Assembly: GCA_029938505.1 (NCBI GenBank)
Contig: JAOZUV010000049.1
Span: 1 to 9,557, forward strand
Direction: 5' to 3'
Source: Bacteroidales bacterium
Lineage (GTDB): Bacteria; Bacteroidota; Bacteroidia; Bacteroidales; GCA-2711565
Length of the DNA: 9,557 nt
In this document: positions 1 through 6,925 of the stretch, one piece after another
Numbering within the stretch: position 1 is the stretch's first letter
How the letters are laid out: each line of letters begins with the position of its first letter
Notes under the pieces: model-generated
What the model was told of the DNA's origin: nothing
Seen by the model: the letters and a program-made list of their open reading frames with translations, nothing else
Database searches by the model: none
Position numbers and translations under genes: made by a program

Positions 1-1
1 C

Positions 2-664
2 GAATCTGATGAAGGAACAAAAAATAAATTTGAAGGTGAGCTTTTAGGTGAGTTTTTAAAACGTTTTGGTCGAAATATGAAGTATACATATCATAAAGTA
101 CTAAACTTAAATAGCGGTCGTAAATTAGTGGAATCTCTTCCCAATTTAATGAAATATAAATTTAATGCTATTGTTTATAATTTTGTGGATATGCTTTCGC
201 ATGCTCGTACCGATATGGAAATTATTCGTGAATTAGCAGACGATGATTCGGCTTATCGTTCGTTGATGGTTTCCTGGTTTGAACATTCTTCACTTTACGA
301 GTTGATCAAATATTTGAGTGAACATAAGGTTGATTTGTTAATTACAACAGATCATGGTTCTGTTCAAGTTGATAATCCTGTAAAAATTTTAGGTGATAGA
401 GATACTAATTCGAATTTGAGATACAAATTTGGTCGTAATTTAAATTATGATTCAAAAGAGGTATTTGCCGTGAAAAATCCTGAAGATGGATTTCTTCCGC
501 GAGCAAACGTGAGCACATCTTTTGCCTATGCTCGCCGGAACGATTATTTCGTATATCCTAATAATTATAATTATCATGTAAATTTTTATAAGAATACTTT
601 TCAGCATGGAGGCATTTCTATGGAAGAGTTATTAATCCCTTTTATCTCCTTAAAAGCAAAATAA
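2..664 (+). CDS. porX: PorX-type response regulator, C-terminal PglZ domain (5' truncated)
   Basis: This is the last 221 residues of a protein that enters the window already in frame (first full codon at nt 2), so the internal ATG at 77 is not the start. The segment matches the PglZ, alkaline-phosphatase-superfamily domain of PorX, the response regulator that works with PorY and SigP to control type IX secretion genes in Bacteroidota. Metal-ligand motifs are visible: VDMLSH (Asp at nt 188, His at 200), TTDHGS (Asp-His at 350-355) and QHGG (His at 605). Family knowledge says the N-terminal receiver domain and the nucleophile Thr lie upstream; full PorX is about 515 residues, so roughly 300 residues are missing by window truncation. 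tsaE starts 3 nt after the stop, implying co-transcription. The main alternative is another PglZ-domain protein, but the NFVDMLSH context and the tsaE neighbour favour PorX. Confidence 0.88.
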   Translation, partial: ESDEGTKNKFEGELLGEFLKRFGRNMKYTYHKVLNLNSGRKLVESLPNLMKYKFNAIVYNFVDMLSHARTDMEIIRELADDDSAYRSLMVSWFEHSSLYELIKYLSEHKVDLLITTDHGSVQVDNPVKILGDRDTNSNLRYKFGRNLNYDSKEVFAVKNPEDGFLPRANVSTSFAYARRNDYFVYPNNYNYHVNFYKNTFQHGGISMEELLIPFISLKAK

Positions 665-667
665 ACG

Positions 668-1087
668 ATGGGACATAAAATTGTTTGTAAATCCCTTAAT
701 GAATTACCTGAAGCTGCTGAGGCATTGTTAAAAATACATTCAGATAAAAAATTGTTTGCATTTAATGGAAGTATGGGTGCAGGGAAAACTACTTTTATTA
801 AAGAAGTTTGTTTGGTTTTAGGAGTGGAGGACATGGTAAATAGTCCGACTTTTTCTATCGTAAATGAATATTTCACAACTGAAGGTGATTCGATTTATCA
901 TTTTGATTTTTATCGAATCAAAATAAAGGAAGAAATTATGGATATTGGTTACGAAGAATATATGTTTAGTGGCCACTATTGCTTAATGGAATGGCCCGAA
1001 AAAATTGAGGAACTTTTGCCCGAAAATATCGTATACGTGACCATAGACGAAAATTTGGAGGATGGCTCCCGTACAATACAATTTTAA
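668..1087 (+). CDS. tsaE: tRNA t6A biosynthesis ATPase TsaE
   Basis: TsaE is the P-loop ATPase that works with TsaB and TsaD in the cytoplasm to place threonylcarbamoyl on A37 of ANN-decoding tRNAs. The 139-residue length is normal. The Walker A motif is GSMGAGKTT (residues 34-42). Other family signatures are NSPTF (58-62), HFDFYR (78-83) and MEWPEKI (107-113), with the Glu-Trp pair typical of TsaE. The ATG at 668 lies 3 nt after the porX stop and gives a standard N-terminus; no clear Shine-Dalgarno sequence is present, so translational coupling to porX is likely. The next gene begins 11 nt downstream. The assignment is secure from the motif set; tsaB and tsaD are not in the window. Confidence 0.95.
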   Translation: MGHKIVCKSLNELPEAAEALLKIHSDKKLFAFNGSMGAGKTTFIKEVCLVLGVEDMVNSPTFSIVNEYFTTEGDSIYHFDFYRIKIKEEIMDIGYEEYMFSGHYCLMEWPEKIEELLPENIVYVTIDENLEDGSRTIQF

Positions 1088-1098
1088 TTTATTGCTTT

Positions 1099-2319
1099 AT
1101 GTCTGAACAAAACGGTTTTATCAAATTTTCTTCATCTGAGGAACTGCTACCTCAGGAAGAAATGCTGGAAGTGAAAAACAAAAACAGCTCACTTACTATA
1201 GGAATCCCCAGGGAATCAAATAAACTTGAAAACAGACTTTGTTTAGTGCCAAGTGCAGTAAATCTTTTGGTTCAAAACGGGCACAGAATTCTTATTCAAA
1301 GCAAAGCTGGGAAAGCATCTCAATTTGAAGATATTGAATATAGCGAGGCAGGAGCTGAAATTGTTCAGCATGCTGAGGAAATTTTTAAGGCTGATATAAT
1401 TTTAAAGGTAGATCCGTTATCGGATGAAGAATTAAAAATGCTTAAAACCAAGCAAGTTGTTCTTTCTTCTCTTTGTATTCATAGTCAAAATGTAAACTAT
1501 TTTAAAAAACTGATGCTACAGAAAGCCACCTCTGTTGCTTTCGAAAAAATTCAGGATAAATCAGACGCATTTCCCGTACTTCGTTCGATGAGTAAAATTG
1601 TTGGAAATACAGCCATAATGATAGCTTCTGAATATTTAAGTAGCCCAGAGTATGGGAAAGCAAAAATGTTGGGAGGTTTTCCTGGTATTAAACCAACCAA
1701 TGTTGTAATCATTGGAGCAGGAACGGTTGCTGAAAATGCAGCTCGGGCAGCCCTTGGAATGGGAGCAATTGTTAAGATTTTTGATAATTCAATTTATAAG
1801 CTCGAACGATTACAGAACACATTAAATAATCGCATATTTACGTCTATAATCCAACCAAAATTTTTAATGAAAGAGTTAAAGAGTGCTGATGTAGTTATTG
1901 GTGCTGTTCACTCTGCAACGGGAATCACACCTTGTATTGTAACCGAAGATATGGTTGAGAAAATGAAACCAGGATCGGTAATCATTGATGTTAGCATCGA
2001 TCAAGGTGGTTGTTTTGAAACCTCCCGAATTACAGATCATAAAAATCCTGTATTTAAAATTTTTGATGTAACTCATTATTGTGTGCCTAATATGGCCTCA
2101 AAAGTTCCAAATACAGCTTCCTATGCATTTAGCAATTTCTTCACACCTATTTTACTTAAAATTGGTGTTGCTGGTGGGTTTGAGTCATTCCTTAAACAGG
2201 ACAAAGGTTTCCGCCAAGGGGTTTATATATTGAATGGTACTCTTACCGATAAAGTAGTTGGAGAATTACATAACCTTCCTTACAAAGAAATCTCTCTTTT
2301 AATGGCTGCAATTGGATAA
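1099..2319 (+). CDS. ald: alanine dehydrogenase / transhydrogenase-alpha family protein
   Basis: A 406-residue member of the alanine dehydrogenase / PntA family, whose classical members interconvert L-alanine and pyruvate with NAD. Visible motifs are IPRES (36-40), Arg46 at the place of the substrate Arg15 of mycobacterial Ald, the dinucleotide fold VVIIGAGTVAENAA (202-215), and IDQGGCFETSR (300-310) with the catalytic-type Asp301, followed by HYCVPNMASKVP (327-338). Two Ald landmarks differ: the KVKEP motif reads KVDPL (Lys75 position is Asp105), and the catalytic His96 region reads LCIHSQN, closer to PntA. There is a roughly 30-residue N-terminal extension; I kept the ATG at 1099 because the LLPQEE.LE segment is, from memory, shared by Bacteroidota homologues. 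The gene is 11 nt after tsaE and probably in the porX-tsaE operon. Family is certain; alanine as substrate is uncertain. Confidence 0.85.
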   Translation: MSEQNGFIKFSSSEELLPQEEMLEVKNKNSSLTIGIPRESNKLENRLCLVPSAVNLLVQNGHRILIQSKAGKASQFEDIEYSEAGAEIVQHAEEIFKADIILKVDPLSDEELKMLKTKQVVLSSLCIHSQNVNYFKKLMLQKATSVAFEKIQDKSDAFPVLRSMSKIVGNTAIMIASEYLSSPEYGKAKMLGGFPGIKPTNVVIIGAGTVAENAARAALGMGAIVKIFDNSIYKLERLQNTLNNRIFTSIIQPKFLMKELKSADVVIGAVHSATGITPCIVTEDMVEKMKPGSVIIDVSIDQGGCFETSRITDHKNPVFKIFDVTHYCVPNMASKVPNTASYAFSNFFTPILLKIGVAGGFESFLKQDKGFRQGVYILNGTLTDKVVGELHNLPYKEISLLMAAIG

Positions 2320-2324
2320 ATTAT

Positions 2325-2360
2325 TTGCCGTAAAAAGTCTTATATTTTTAGTATTTTTAC
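2325..2360 (+). promoter_or_regulatory. possible aroB promoter with nested A/T repeats
   Basis: The 66-nt ald-aroB spacer contains TTTG (2325-2328) followed 23 nt later by TATTTTTA (2352-2359), which fits the Bacteroidota TTTG / TAnnTTTG pattern except for the last base and a long spacer. TATTTTTA also occurs at 2343-2350, giving a 9-nt tandem repeat. GTAAAAA (2330-2336) is a perfect inverted match to TTTTTAC (2354-2360), so a weak A/T stem is possible. It may be a promoter, an operator, a weak terminator for the porX operon, or only A/T-rich spacer. Confidence 0.35.
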
Positions 2361-2385
2361 TCTCTAATTCTTTAATAATCTATCA

Positions 2386-3447
2386 TTGAAAACTGATATT
2401 CATCCTATTTATTTTGAAGATTCGTCTTTTCAGCAGCTAGCTGTTTTTTTAAAGGCCTATAAAGATTTTCGTATTATAGTTTTAATTGATGAAAATACAA
2501 AAGAACATTGTTTCCCTCAAGTTTTGTCTTTGATAGAAGAATACGAACCTGAAGTTATTGAAATTCAAAGTGGAGAGTTGTATAAAAATTTGCAAACTTG
2601 TCAGTTTATATGGAATCGCTTATTGAAAATTCAAGCAAGCCAGAAATCTCTATTGATTAATTTAGGCGGAGGTGTAATCAGTGATATGGGTGGTTTTGTG
2701 GCATCGGTGTATAAAAGAGGAATTCCATTTATTCACATCCCAACAACTTTATTGGCTTCTGTTGATGCAGCTGTAGGAGGGAAAACAGGAATCGATTATA
2801 GAGCTTATAAAAACCAATTGGGTATTTTTGTTTATCCGGAAGCTATATTTATCAATCCTGAATTTTTTAAATCTTTGAGTATTCGTCAGTTAAAGGTTGG
2901 ATTTGCGGAAATGCTTAAACATGCTTTAATTGCTGATGTCGATTATTGGAATGAGTTAAATAAGACTACTAATTTCACAGGAATAGATTGGCGAAAATTT
3001 ATTAAGAAATCGATTCAAATAAAAAGTAAGATAGTGATTCAAGATCCTCAGGAAGATGGACTGCGGAAATTGTTGAATTTTGGTCATACTTTTGGTCATG
3101 CTTTTGAGTCGTTTTCATTGGAACATCATGAAACTCCTTTGATGCATGGTGAGGCTGTTGCATTAGGGATGATGGCTGAGACTGATCTTTCGGTTAAAAT
3201 GCTTGGCTTAAAGAAAAGTGATGCAGAGAGCATTAAAAAAATCCTCTGTGAAACTTATCCCATTTATAAGTTTTTTGACGAAAATGTAGATGAATTGATT
3301 GATTTTATGATTCAGGATAAAAAAAATATAAAGCACGGAATAAATTTCTCATTAATTAAAGAAATTGGAGTAGGAGTGATTGATAAAATAATATCTGTTG
3401 CCGAAACTAAACAATGCCTCATTGATTTCATTCAAAGGAATAAATAA
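2386..3447 (+). CDS. aroB: 3-dehydroquinate synthase AroB
   Basis: AroB converts DAHP to 3-dehydroquinate, the second step of the shikimate pathway, using NAD and a divalent metal in the cytoplasm. The 353 residues match the usual length. Motifs are IDENT (34-38), the NAD-binding GGGVISDMGG (94-103), PTTLLASVDAAVGGKTG (119-135), AEMLKHALI with metal ligand Glu175, the NFGHTFGHAFE segment (231-241) with ligand-type His234, and MHGEAVALGM with His254. The start is a TTG at 2386: an in-frame stop lies at 2365-2367, no ATG occurs between it and the conserved N-terminal strand, and the resulting MKT..IHPIYFED start fits the family. No strong Shine-Dalgarno sequence precedes it. aroA begins 1 nt after the stop, so the two form a shikimate operon. 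No missing catalytic residue was noticed. Confidence 0.95.
   Translation: MKTDIHPIYFEDSSFQQLAVFLKAYKDFRIIVLIDENTKEHCFPQVLSLIEEYEPEVIEIQSGELYKNLQTCQFIWNRLLKIQASQKSLLINLGGGVISDMGGFVASVYKRGIPFIHIPTTLLASVDAAVGGKTGIDYRAYKNQLGIFVYPEAIFINPEFFKSLSIRQLKVGFAEMLKHALIADVDYWNELNKTTNFTGIDWRKFIKKSIQIKSKIVIQDPQEDGLRKLLNFGHTFGHAFESFSLEHHETPLMHGEAVALGMMAETDLSVKMLGLKKSDAESIKKILCETYPIYKFFDENVDELIDFMIQDKKNIKHGINFSLIKEIGVGVIDKIISVAETKQCLIDFIQRNK
3434..3439 (+). promoter_or_regulatory. Shine-Dalgarno site fixing the aroA start
   Basis: AAAGGA lies inside the last codons of aroB, 9 nt before the ATG at 3449. It is one of the few recognisable Shine-Dalgarno sequences in the window, and supports starting aroA at 3449 rather than at the in-frame ATG at 3398, which would overlap aroB by 50 nt. 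Confidence 0.6.
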
Positions 3448-3448
3448 A

Positions 3449-4711
3449 ATGTTGAAAAAACTTAGTATAAAGAAAAAAAGTGATTCATTTGATGGAATCT
3501 TTCATTTACCTTACTCCAAAAGTGAGAGTAATCGTGCTTTGATTATCAAAGCTTTGGATGATCAAAAGATAACCATTCATAATATGTCTGAAGCTGAGGA
3601 TACGCTTCATTTAAACAAATGTTTGAGATTAATAAATACCTGTGGTGTTTCTGGTCTACCTATGATTGTAGATGTGAAAAATACAGGAACATCTATGCGT
3701 TTTTTAACGGCTTATTTGTCTATTCTTAAAGGAAAATGGTTACTCACTGGTTGTCAGCGGATGCAAGAACGCCCAATATTATTCCTGGTAAATGCCTTAA
3801 AACAATTAGGAGCCGATATTAGCTATACTGGTAAGCCTGGCTTTCCTCCACTTCTTATCAATGGGAATGAACTTCATGGTGGAACAGTGAGTATTGATAC
3901 AAGTGTGAGTAGCCAGTTTATTACTGCTTTATTATTGATAGGTTCGACTTTAACTCGTGGACTAAAACTTCAATTGAAAGGCGATTTTATTTCACGACCT
4001 TATGTAATGATGACCATTCTTATGTTACGTGAGTTTGGGGTGGATGTAAAGTATACAGATGATGAGATTATAGTACCTTCTCAGGAATTTACTAAAAACT
4101 TATTTGAAATAAGCCCCGATTGGTCTGCAGCTTCTTATGCCTATGAATTAGTCGCTTTAAGCGAATCAGGGAATTTATTTATTCCTGAAATAAAGCGTCA
4201 AAGTTTGCAAGGAGATAATATTTTACCCGATATTTATTCTGATTTAGGTGTTGCCTCTGAATTTACTTCCGAAGGATTAAAGCTTAGCAAAACAAACAAA
4301 GTTGTTAATTTTCTGGACTATGATTTTTTAAATTGTCCGGACTTAGCTCAAACAGTATTAGCTACTTGTGTAGGTTTGGGTATTGAAGGTAAATTTAAAA
4401 ACCTTCAAAGTCTGAGAATTAAAGAAACAGATCGCATTGAAAAAATGGATATTGAATTTGCTGCTTTTGGATTTAGCTTAAATGAATTTGAAGGCGAATG
4501 GCTGCTAAAAAAAGTATCTGATAAAGTTGATTACAAGAAAGTGAATCGTTTATTTCAAACCTATGGCGATCATCGGATGGCTATGTCTTTAGCTCCATTA
4601 GTATTAAAAACAGGCCGATTGAAAATCGAAAATCCTGACGTAGTTATCAAATCTTTTCCAGCTTATTGGAAAGAATTAAAAAAACTGGGTTTAGATATTA
4701 AGATGAGTTAG
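3449..4711 (+). CDS. aroA: 3-phosphoshikimate 1-carboxyvinyltransferase (EPSP synthase) AroA
   Basis: EPSP synthase joins PEP to shikimate-3-phosphate, the sixth shikimate step and the glyphosate target. With the start at 3449 the protein has 420 residues, normal for the family. Motifs are PYSKSESNR (21-29), NTGTSMRFL (78-86), QRMQERP (103-109), SVSSQF (152-157), DWSAASY (224-230), NCPD with the catalytic-type Asp298, IKETDR (324-329), YGDHRMAM (372-379) and KSFPAYW (401-407). The first motif has Tyr where Gly is usual (PGSKS), and the PEP/glyphosate loop reads TGTSMRF instead of AGTAMRP; Phe at the Pro101 position is, from memory, common in Bacteroidota. The longer ATG at 3398 is rejected because it overlaps aroB by 50 nt and adds 17 unconserved residues. 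It follows aroB by 1 nt, indicating co-transcription. Confidence 0.93.
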   Translation: MLKKLSIKKKSDSFDGIFHLPYSKSESNRALIIKALDDQKITIHNMSEAEDTLHLNKCLRLINTCGVSGLPMIVDVKNTGTSMRFLTAYLSILKGKWLLTGCQRMQERPILFLVNALKQLGADISYTGKPGFPPLLINGNELHGGTVSIDTSVSSQFITALLLIGSTLTRGLKLQLKGDFISRPYVMMTILMLREFGVDVKYTDDEIIVPSQEFTKNLFEISPDWSAASYAYELVALSESGNLFIPEIKRQSLQGDNILPDIYSDLGVASEFTSEGLKLSKTNKVVNFLDYDFLNCPDLAQTVLATCVGLGIEGKFKNLQSLRIKETDRIEKMDIEFAAFGFSLNEFEGEWLLKKVSDKVDYKKVNRLFQTYGDHRMAMSLAPLVLKTGRLKIENPDVVIKSFPAYWKELKKLGLDIKMS

Positions 4712-4721
4712 GTACAATTCA

Positions 4722-4729
4722 TACCTTTG
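4722..4729 (+). promoter_or_regulatory. candidate Bacteroidota -7 promoter element for the Fe-S protein gene
   Basis: TACCTTTG is an exact match to TAnnTTTG in the 37-nt spacer after aroA, 19 nt before the ATG at 4749. Transcription would begin near 4735, leaving a very short leader. No convincing TTG -33 element lies 19-21 nt upstream, so the promoter may be weak and transcription could also read through from aroBA. Confidence 0.5.
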
Positions 4730-4748
4730 CATAAAGAAATTTAGGAAT

Positions 4749-5468
4749 ATGACCATTGATATTTTTATCCCTTGCTTAATTGATCAGCTATACCCCCAGA
4801 CAGCTTTTAATATGGTAAAGATTTTGGAGAAACTTGGTCATCAGGTTGAATACAATGTCAATCAAACATGTTGTGGACAAACAGCATTTAATGCTGGTTT
4901 TTGGGATGAAGCCAAAACAATGGGTGAAAAATTTATCAAAGATTTTCCTAATAATAGACCAGTTGTTGGTCCAACAGCTACTTGTGTAGGTATGGTTCGT
5001 AATTATTATTCTGAACTATTTCATAATACGGCTTTACATATCGAATGTCGTCAGCTTCAAAAAAATCTATTTGAGTTCACAGAGTTTTTGGTGAAAGAAT
5101 TAAAAGTCACGGATGTGGGTGCTATTTTTGAAGCAAAGGTTACCTATCATGATTCCTGTTCTGCTTTGCGCGAAATTGGGATCAAAGAAGAGCCTCGCTT
5201 ATTGCTTCGGAATGTTAAGGGACTCGAATTAGTTGAAATGAAAGATACAGAGACTTGTTGTGGTTTTGGGGGCTCTTTTTCGCTAAAACATGAAGCTATT
5301 TCAACGGCAATGGCTGAACAAAAAGTTAAAAATGCCATAGATACTGGTGCAGAATATATTGTTTCAACTGATCTCAGTTGCTTGATGCATCAGGAGGCTT
5401 ATATCAAAAAGCATAAATTACCCATCAAGATTATGCATCTGATAGATGTCTTGGCCAGTGGTTGGTAA
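4749..5468 (+). CDS. LutA/YkgE-type (Fe-S)-binding CCG-domain protein
   Basis: A 239-residue protein with two cysteine-rich CCG domains, as in LutA/YkgE and the C-terminal parts of GlpC and heterodisulfide reductase B. Cysteines fall in two matching sets: C9, C41-C42-G and C79 (PTATC), then C137 (YHDSC), C170-C171-G-F-G-G and C211 (STDLSC). These sets are expected to bind Fe-S centres. LutA is normally part of the LutABC L-lactate oxidation complex, but no lutB- or lutC-like gene is visible; aroA lies upstream and a convergent thioredoxin gene downstream. The ATG at 4749 has AGGA only 2 nt upstream, an unusually short spacing. There is no signal peptide or membrane segment, so it is cytoplasmic. 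Family assignment is firm; a lactate role is inferred and unproven, and another redox partner is equally possible. Confidence 0.88.
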   Translation: MTIDIFIPCLIDQLYPQTAFNMVKILEKLGHQVEYNVNQTCCGQTAFNAGFWDEAKTMGEKFIKDFPNNRPVVGPTATCVGMVRNYYSELFHNTALHIECRQLQKNLFEFTEFLVKELKVTDVGAIFEAKVTYHDSCSALREIGIKEEPRLLLRNVKGLELVEMKDTETCCGFGGSFSLKHEAISTAMAEQKVKNAIDTGAEYIVSTDLSCLMHQEAYIKKHKLPIKIMHLIDVLASGW

Positions 5469-6790
5469 TTAATTAATTTAATTAATTCTGGCAATCTGCT
5501 TGGACGTGCAATCACCACTTTGTTTTTATCTAAAAGAAATAAATTAGGGGTTACATATACCCCATAATCTATGGCTGATTGAGTATCCCAGCCTTTTAAA
5601 TCGCAAGCATTAATCCATTCAAACTTGAGCTTCTCAATGTAATTTTGGTAATCAAGTTTTGAGCTATCGATTGAAATACTAAAAACTTCCAACACTTCTT
5701 TTTTATCATTATAAAGGGCTTTGAGTTCAGGCAGTAAATCATTGCAATGGGGGCACCAACTTGCATAAAAAACGACCAGTGTATATTTTTTATTGATCTC
5801 AAATAATTTAGTTTCGCCAATAATAATGTCTGGGGCTTTATTGCCGGGAGCGAGCTTCTTTAATGTCTTAATCCTATGTTTTAGCTCTTCGTTTTTGCAT
5901 GATTCATCAACAATAGATTGTGAAGCAATATGAGTCATCACTTTTGTAAATCCAAACTGATCAAAACCTCCAATTAAATAATCAATCACAAATTCATATA
6001 TTTTACGATTAGGGCGCATTACTGGTAGAATGATGTCCACTGCTTTTATAAATTCTTCTTCTAACAAAGCTTTATTTGAATTCTTGTCCTGATAGAGAGA
6101 AAGATAAGATAAGAGACTTGATGTTAATACATTGCTGTGCAAAATAGCGGTATCACTAAAATCTTTACCATCAAAAAAATGCTTTTTGGCATACGATTTC
6201 TGTTCAATTTGATTTTGCATTGGATCGAGAATAGGACGACGATCAATTCCAATTAATATGGAAGCAAAAGCATGGGGGTTCTCTTTTATCGTTTTGTTAA
6301 TATATTGATCTAAGGAATCTTGAATGCTGGTAAATTCGATGAGTAGATTTGGAAAAAAGGTATCAGTCATTGGATAATAACTAATCACTGGTTGTAATAA
6401 CTCAATCCGATATTGATCATAATTCCGTTTCTGAATATAGCTTAAATAGATTTTGTTTTCTTCTGATGCCTTGAAAATTAGTTTATTGAAGGGGTCGGAT
6501 ATATGCGTATTCAGTTCAACGTTCTCTCCATTCAAAATAATATCCAAATGATCTTTTTCAGTGATTTGAAGTTGGTATAAACCTTTGGGTAAATCTTGTT
6601 TTAATTCAAAACTAAATTGTCCAAATGCAGAAGTTTTGGTAGAATCTATAACTTGAATTCTATCAATGTAATAGCTATTTAAATAAATGGTTTGATTGTT
6701 AAAGCCACGAATGACTCCTTTTAATTGATGGTTCTGAGCATTAACAAAAAAAGGGAAGAAAATTAAAAATAGTATTTGGAGTTTTCGCAT
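5399..6790 (-). CDS. secreted DUF4369-like / thioredoxin-fold (TlpA/ResA-type) protein
   Basis: A 463-residue exported thiol-disulfide oxidoreductase-like protein of a type common in Bacteroidota. Residues 1-18 form a signal peptide (MRKLQ, hydrophobic LFLIFFPFFV, then NA before Gln). Residues about 20-110 resemble the DUF4369 beta-sandwich (LKGVIRG, IYLNSYY, GQFSFEL). A helical middle region without recognised motifs follows. The thioredoxin domain starts near APGNKAPD (314-321), with active site FYASWCPHC (Cys345, Cys349) and cis-Pro415 in VTPNLFLLD. No lipobox is seen, so it is probably periplasmic. The ATG at 6790 is preferred over the TTG at 6817, which would precede the signal peptide and sit on a -7 promoter-like element. 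The last ~24 residues after PELIKLIN lie antisense to the Fe-S gene and look unlike a thioredoxin end. Partner and substrate are unknown. Confidence 0.85.
   Translation of the reverse strand: MRKLQILFLIFFPFFVNAQNHQLKGVIRGFNNQTIYLNSYYIDRIQVIDSTKTSAFGQFSFELKQDLPKGLYQLQITEKDHLDIILNGENVELNTHISDPFNKLIFKASEENKIYLSYIQKRNYDQYRIELLQPVISYYPMTDTFFPNLLIEFTSIQDSLDQYINKTIKENPHAFASILIGIDRRPILDPMQNQIEQKSYAKKHFFDGKDFSDTAILHSNVLTSSLLSYLSLYQDKNSNKALLEEEFIKAVDIILPVMRPNRKIYEFVIDYLIGGFDQFGFTKVMTHIASQSIVDESCKNEELKHRIKTLKKLAPGNKAPDIIIGETKLFEINKKYTLVVFYASWCPHCNDLLPELKALYNDKKEVLEVFSISIDSSKLDYQNYIEKLKFEWINACDLKGWDTQSAIDYGVYVTPNLFLLDKNKVVIARPSRLPELIKLINYQPLAKTSIRCIILMGNLCFLI
5467..5487. repeat. perfect A/T palindrome at the convergent gene ends
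   Basis: Ten bases (5467-5476, AATTAATTAA) are followed by a single T and the exact reverse complement (5478-5487). It begins in the stop codon of the Fe-S protein gene and is read in frame by the opposite-strand thioredoxin gene. It could extrude as a hairpin and slow both converging polymerases, but it has no G/C in the stem and no distinct U-tract, so it is not a classical terminator. Confidence 0.6.
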
Positions 6791-6814
6791 TATATGTGTT
6801 TTATAATTGAAACG

Positions 6815-6846
6815 CAAAATTCTAAAAATAATTTGATTTAATGAAA
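6815..6846 (-). promoter_or_regulatory. candidate promoter of the thioredoxin-like gene
   Basis: On the minus strand, GAATTTTG (6822-6815) matches TAnnTTTG except for the first base. TTTC (6846-6843) lies 20 nt further upstream at the -33 position. The start site would be near 6810, about 20 nt before the ATG at 6790. The match is imperfect in both boxes. Confidence 0.35.
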
Positions 6847-6862
6847 TTTATGTTCCATAAGT

Positions 6863-6895
6863 ATTGAGGTTTTATTAATTTGCTTTTTATCTTTG
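6863..6895 (+). promoter_or_regulatory. candidate tex promoter (-33 / -7, Bacteroidota type)
   Basis: ATTG (6863-6866) is followed after 21 nt by TATCTTTG (6888-6895), an exact TAnnTTTG -7 element. Transcription would start near 6900, about 25 nt before the preferred tex ATG at 6926. The TTG of this element is the alternative upstream start codon of tex, which is therefore unlikely to be translated from this promoter. Confidence 0.6.
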
Positions 6896-6925
6896 TTTAA
6901 AGAAGAAAATGAATTTGAAAATAGC

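Noticed and set aside
601..876. Minus-strand 91-residue frame over porX/tsaE
   Set aside because: It lies antisense to conserved PorX and TsaE motifs and resembles no known family; it is a shadow frame.
3398..3448. Longer aroA N-terminus from ATG 3398
   Set aside because: It would overlap aroB by 50 nt and adds residues encoded out of frame with the AroB C-terminus; the ATG at 3449 has a well-spaced AAAGGA.
5467..5487. Rho-independent terminator at the convergent ends
   Set aside because: The palindrome is perfect but contains only A/T, so the stem would be weak and there is no separate T-tract; recorded as a repeat instead.
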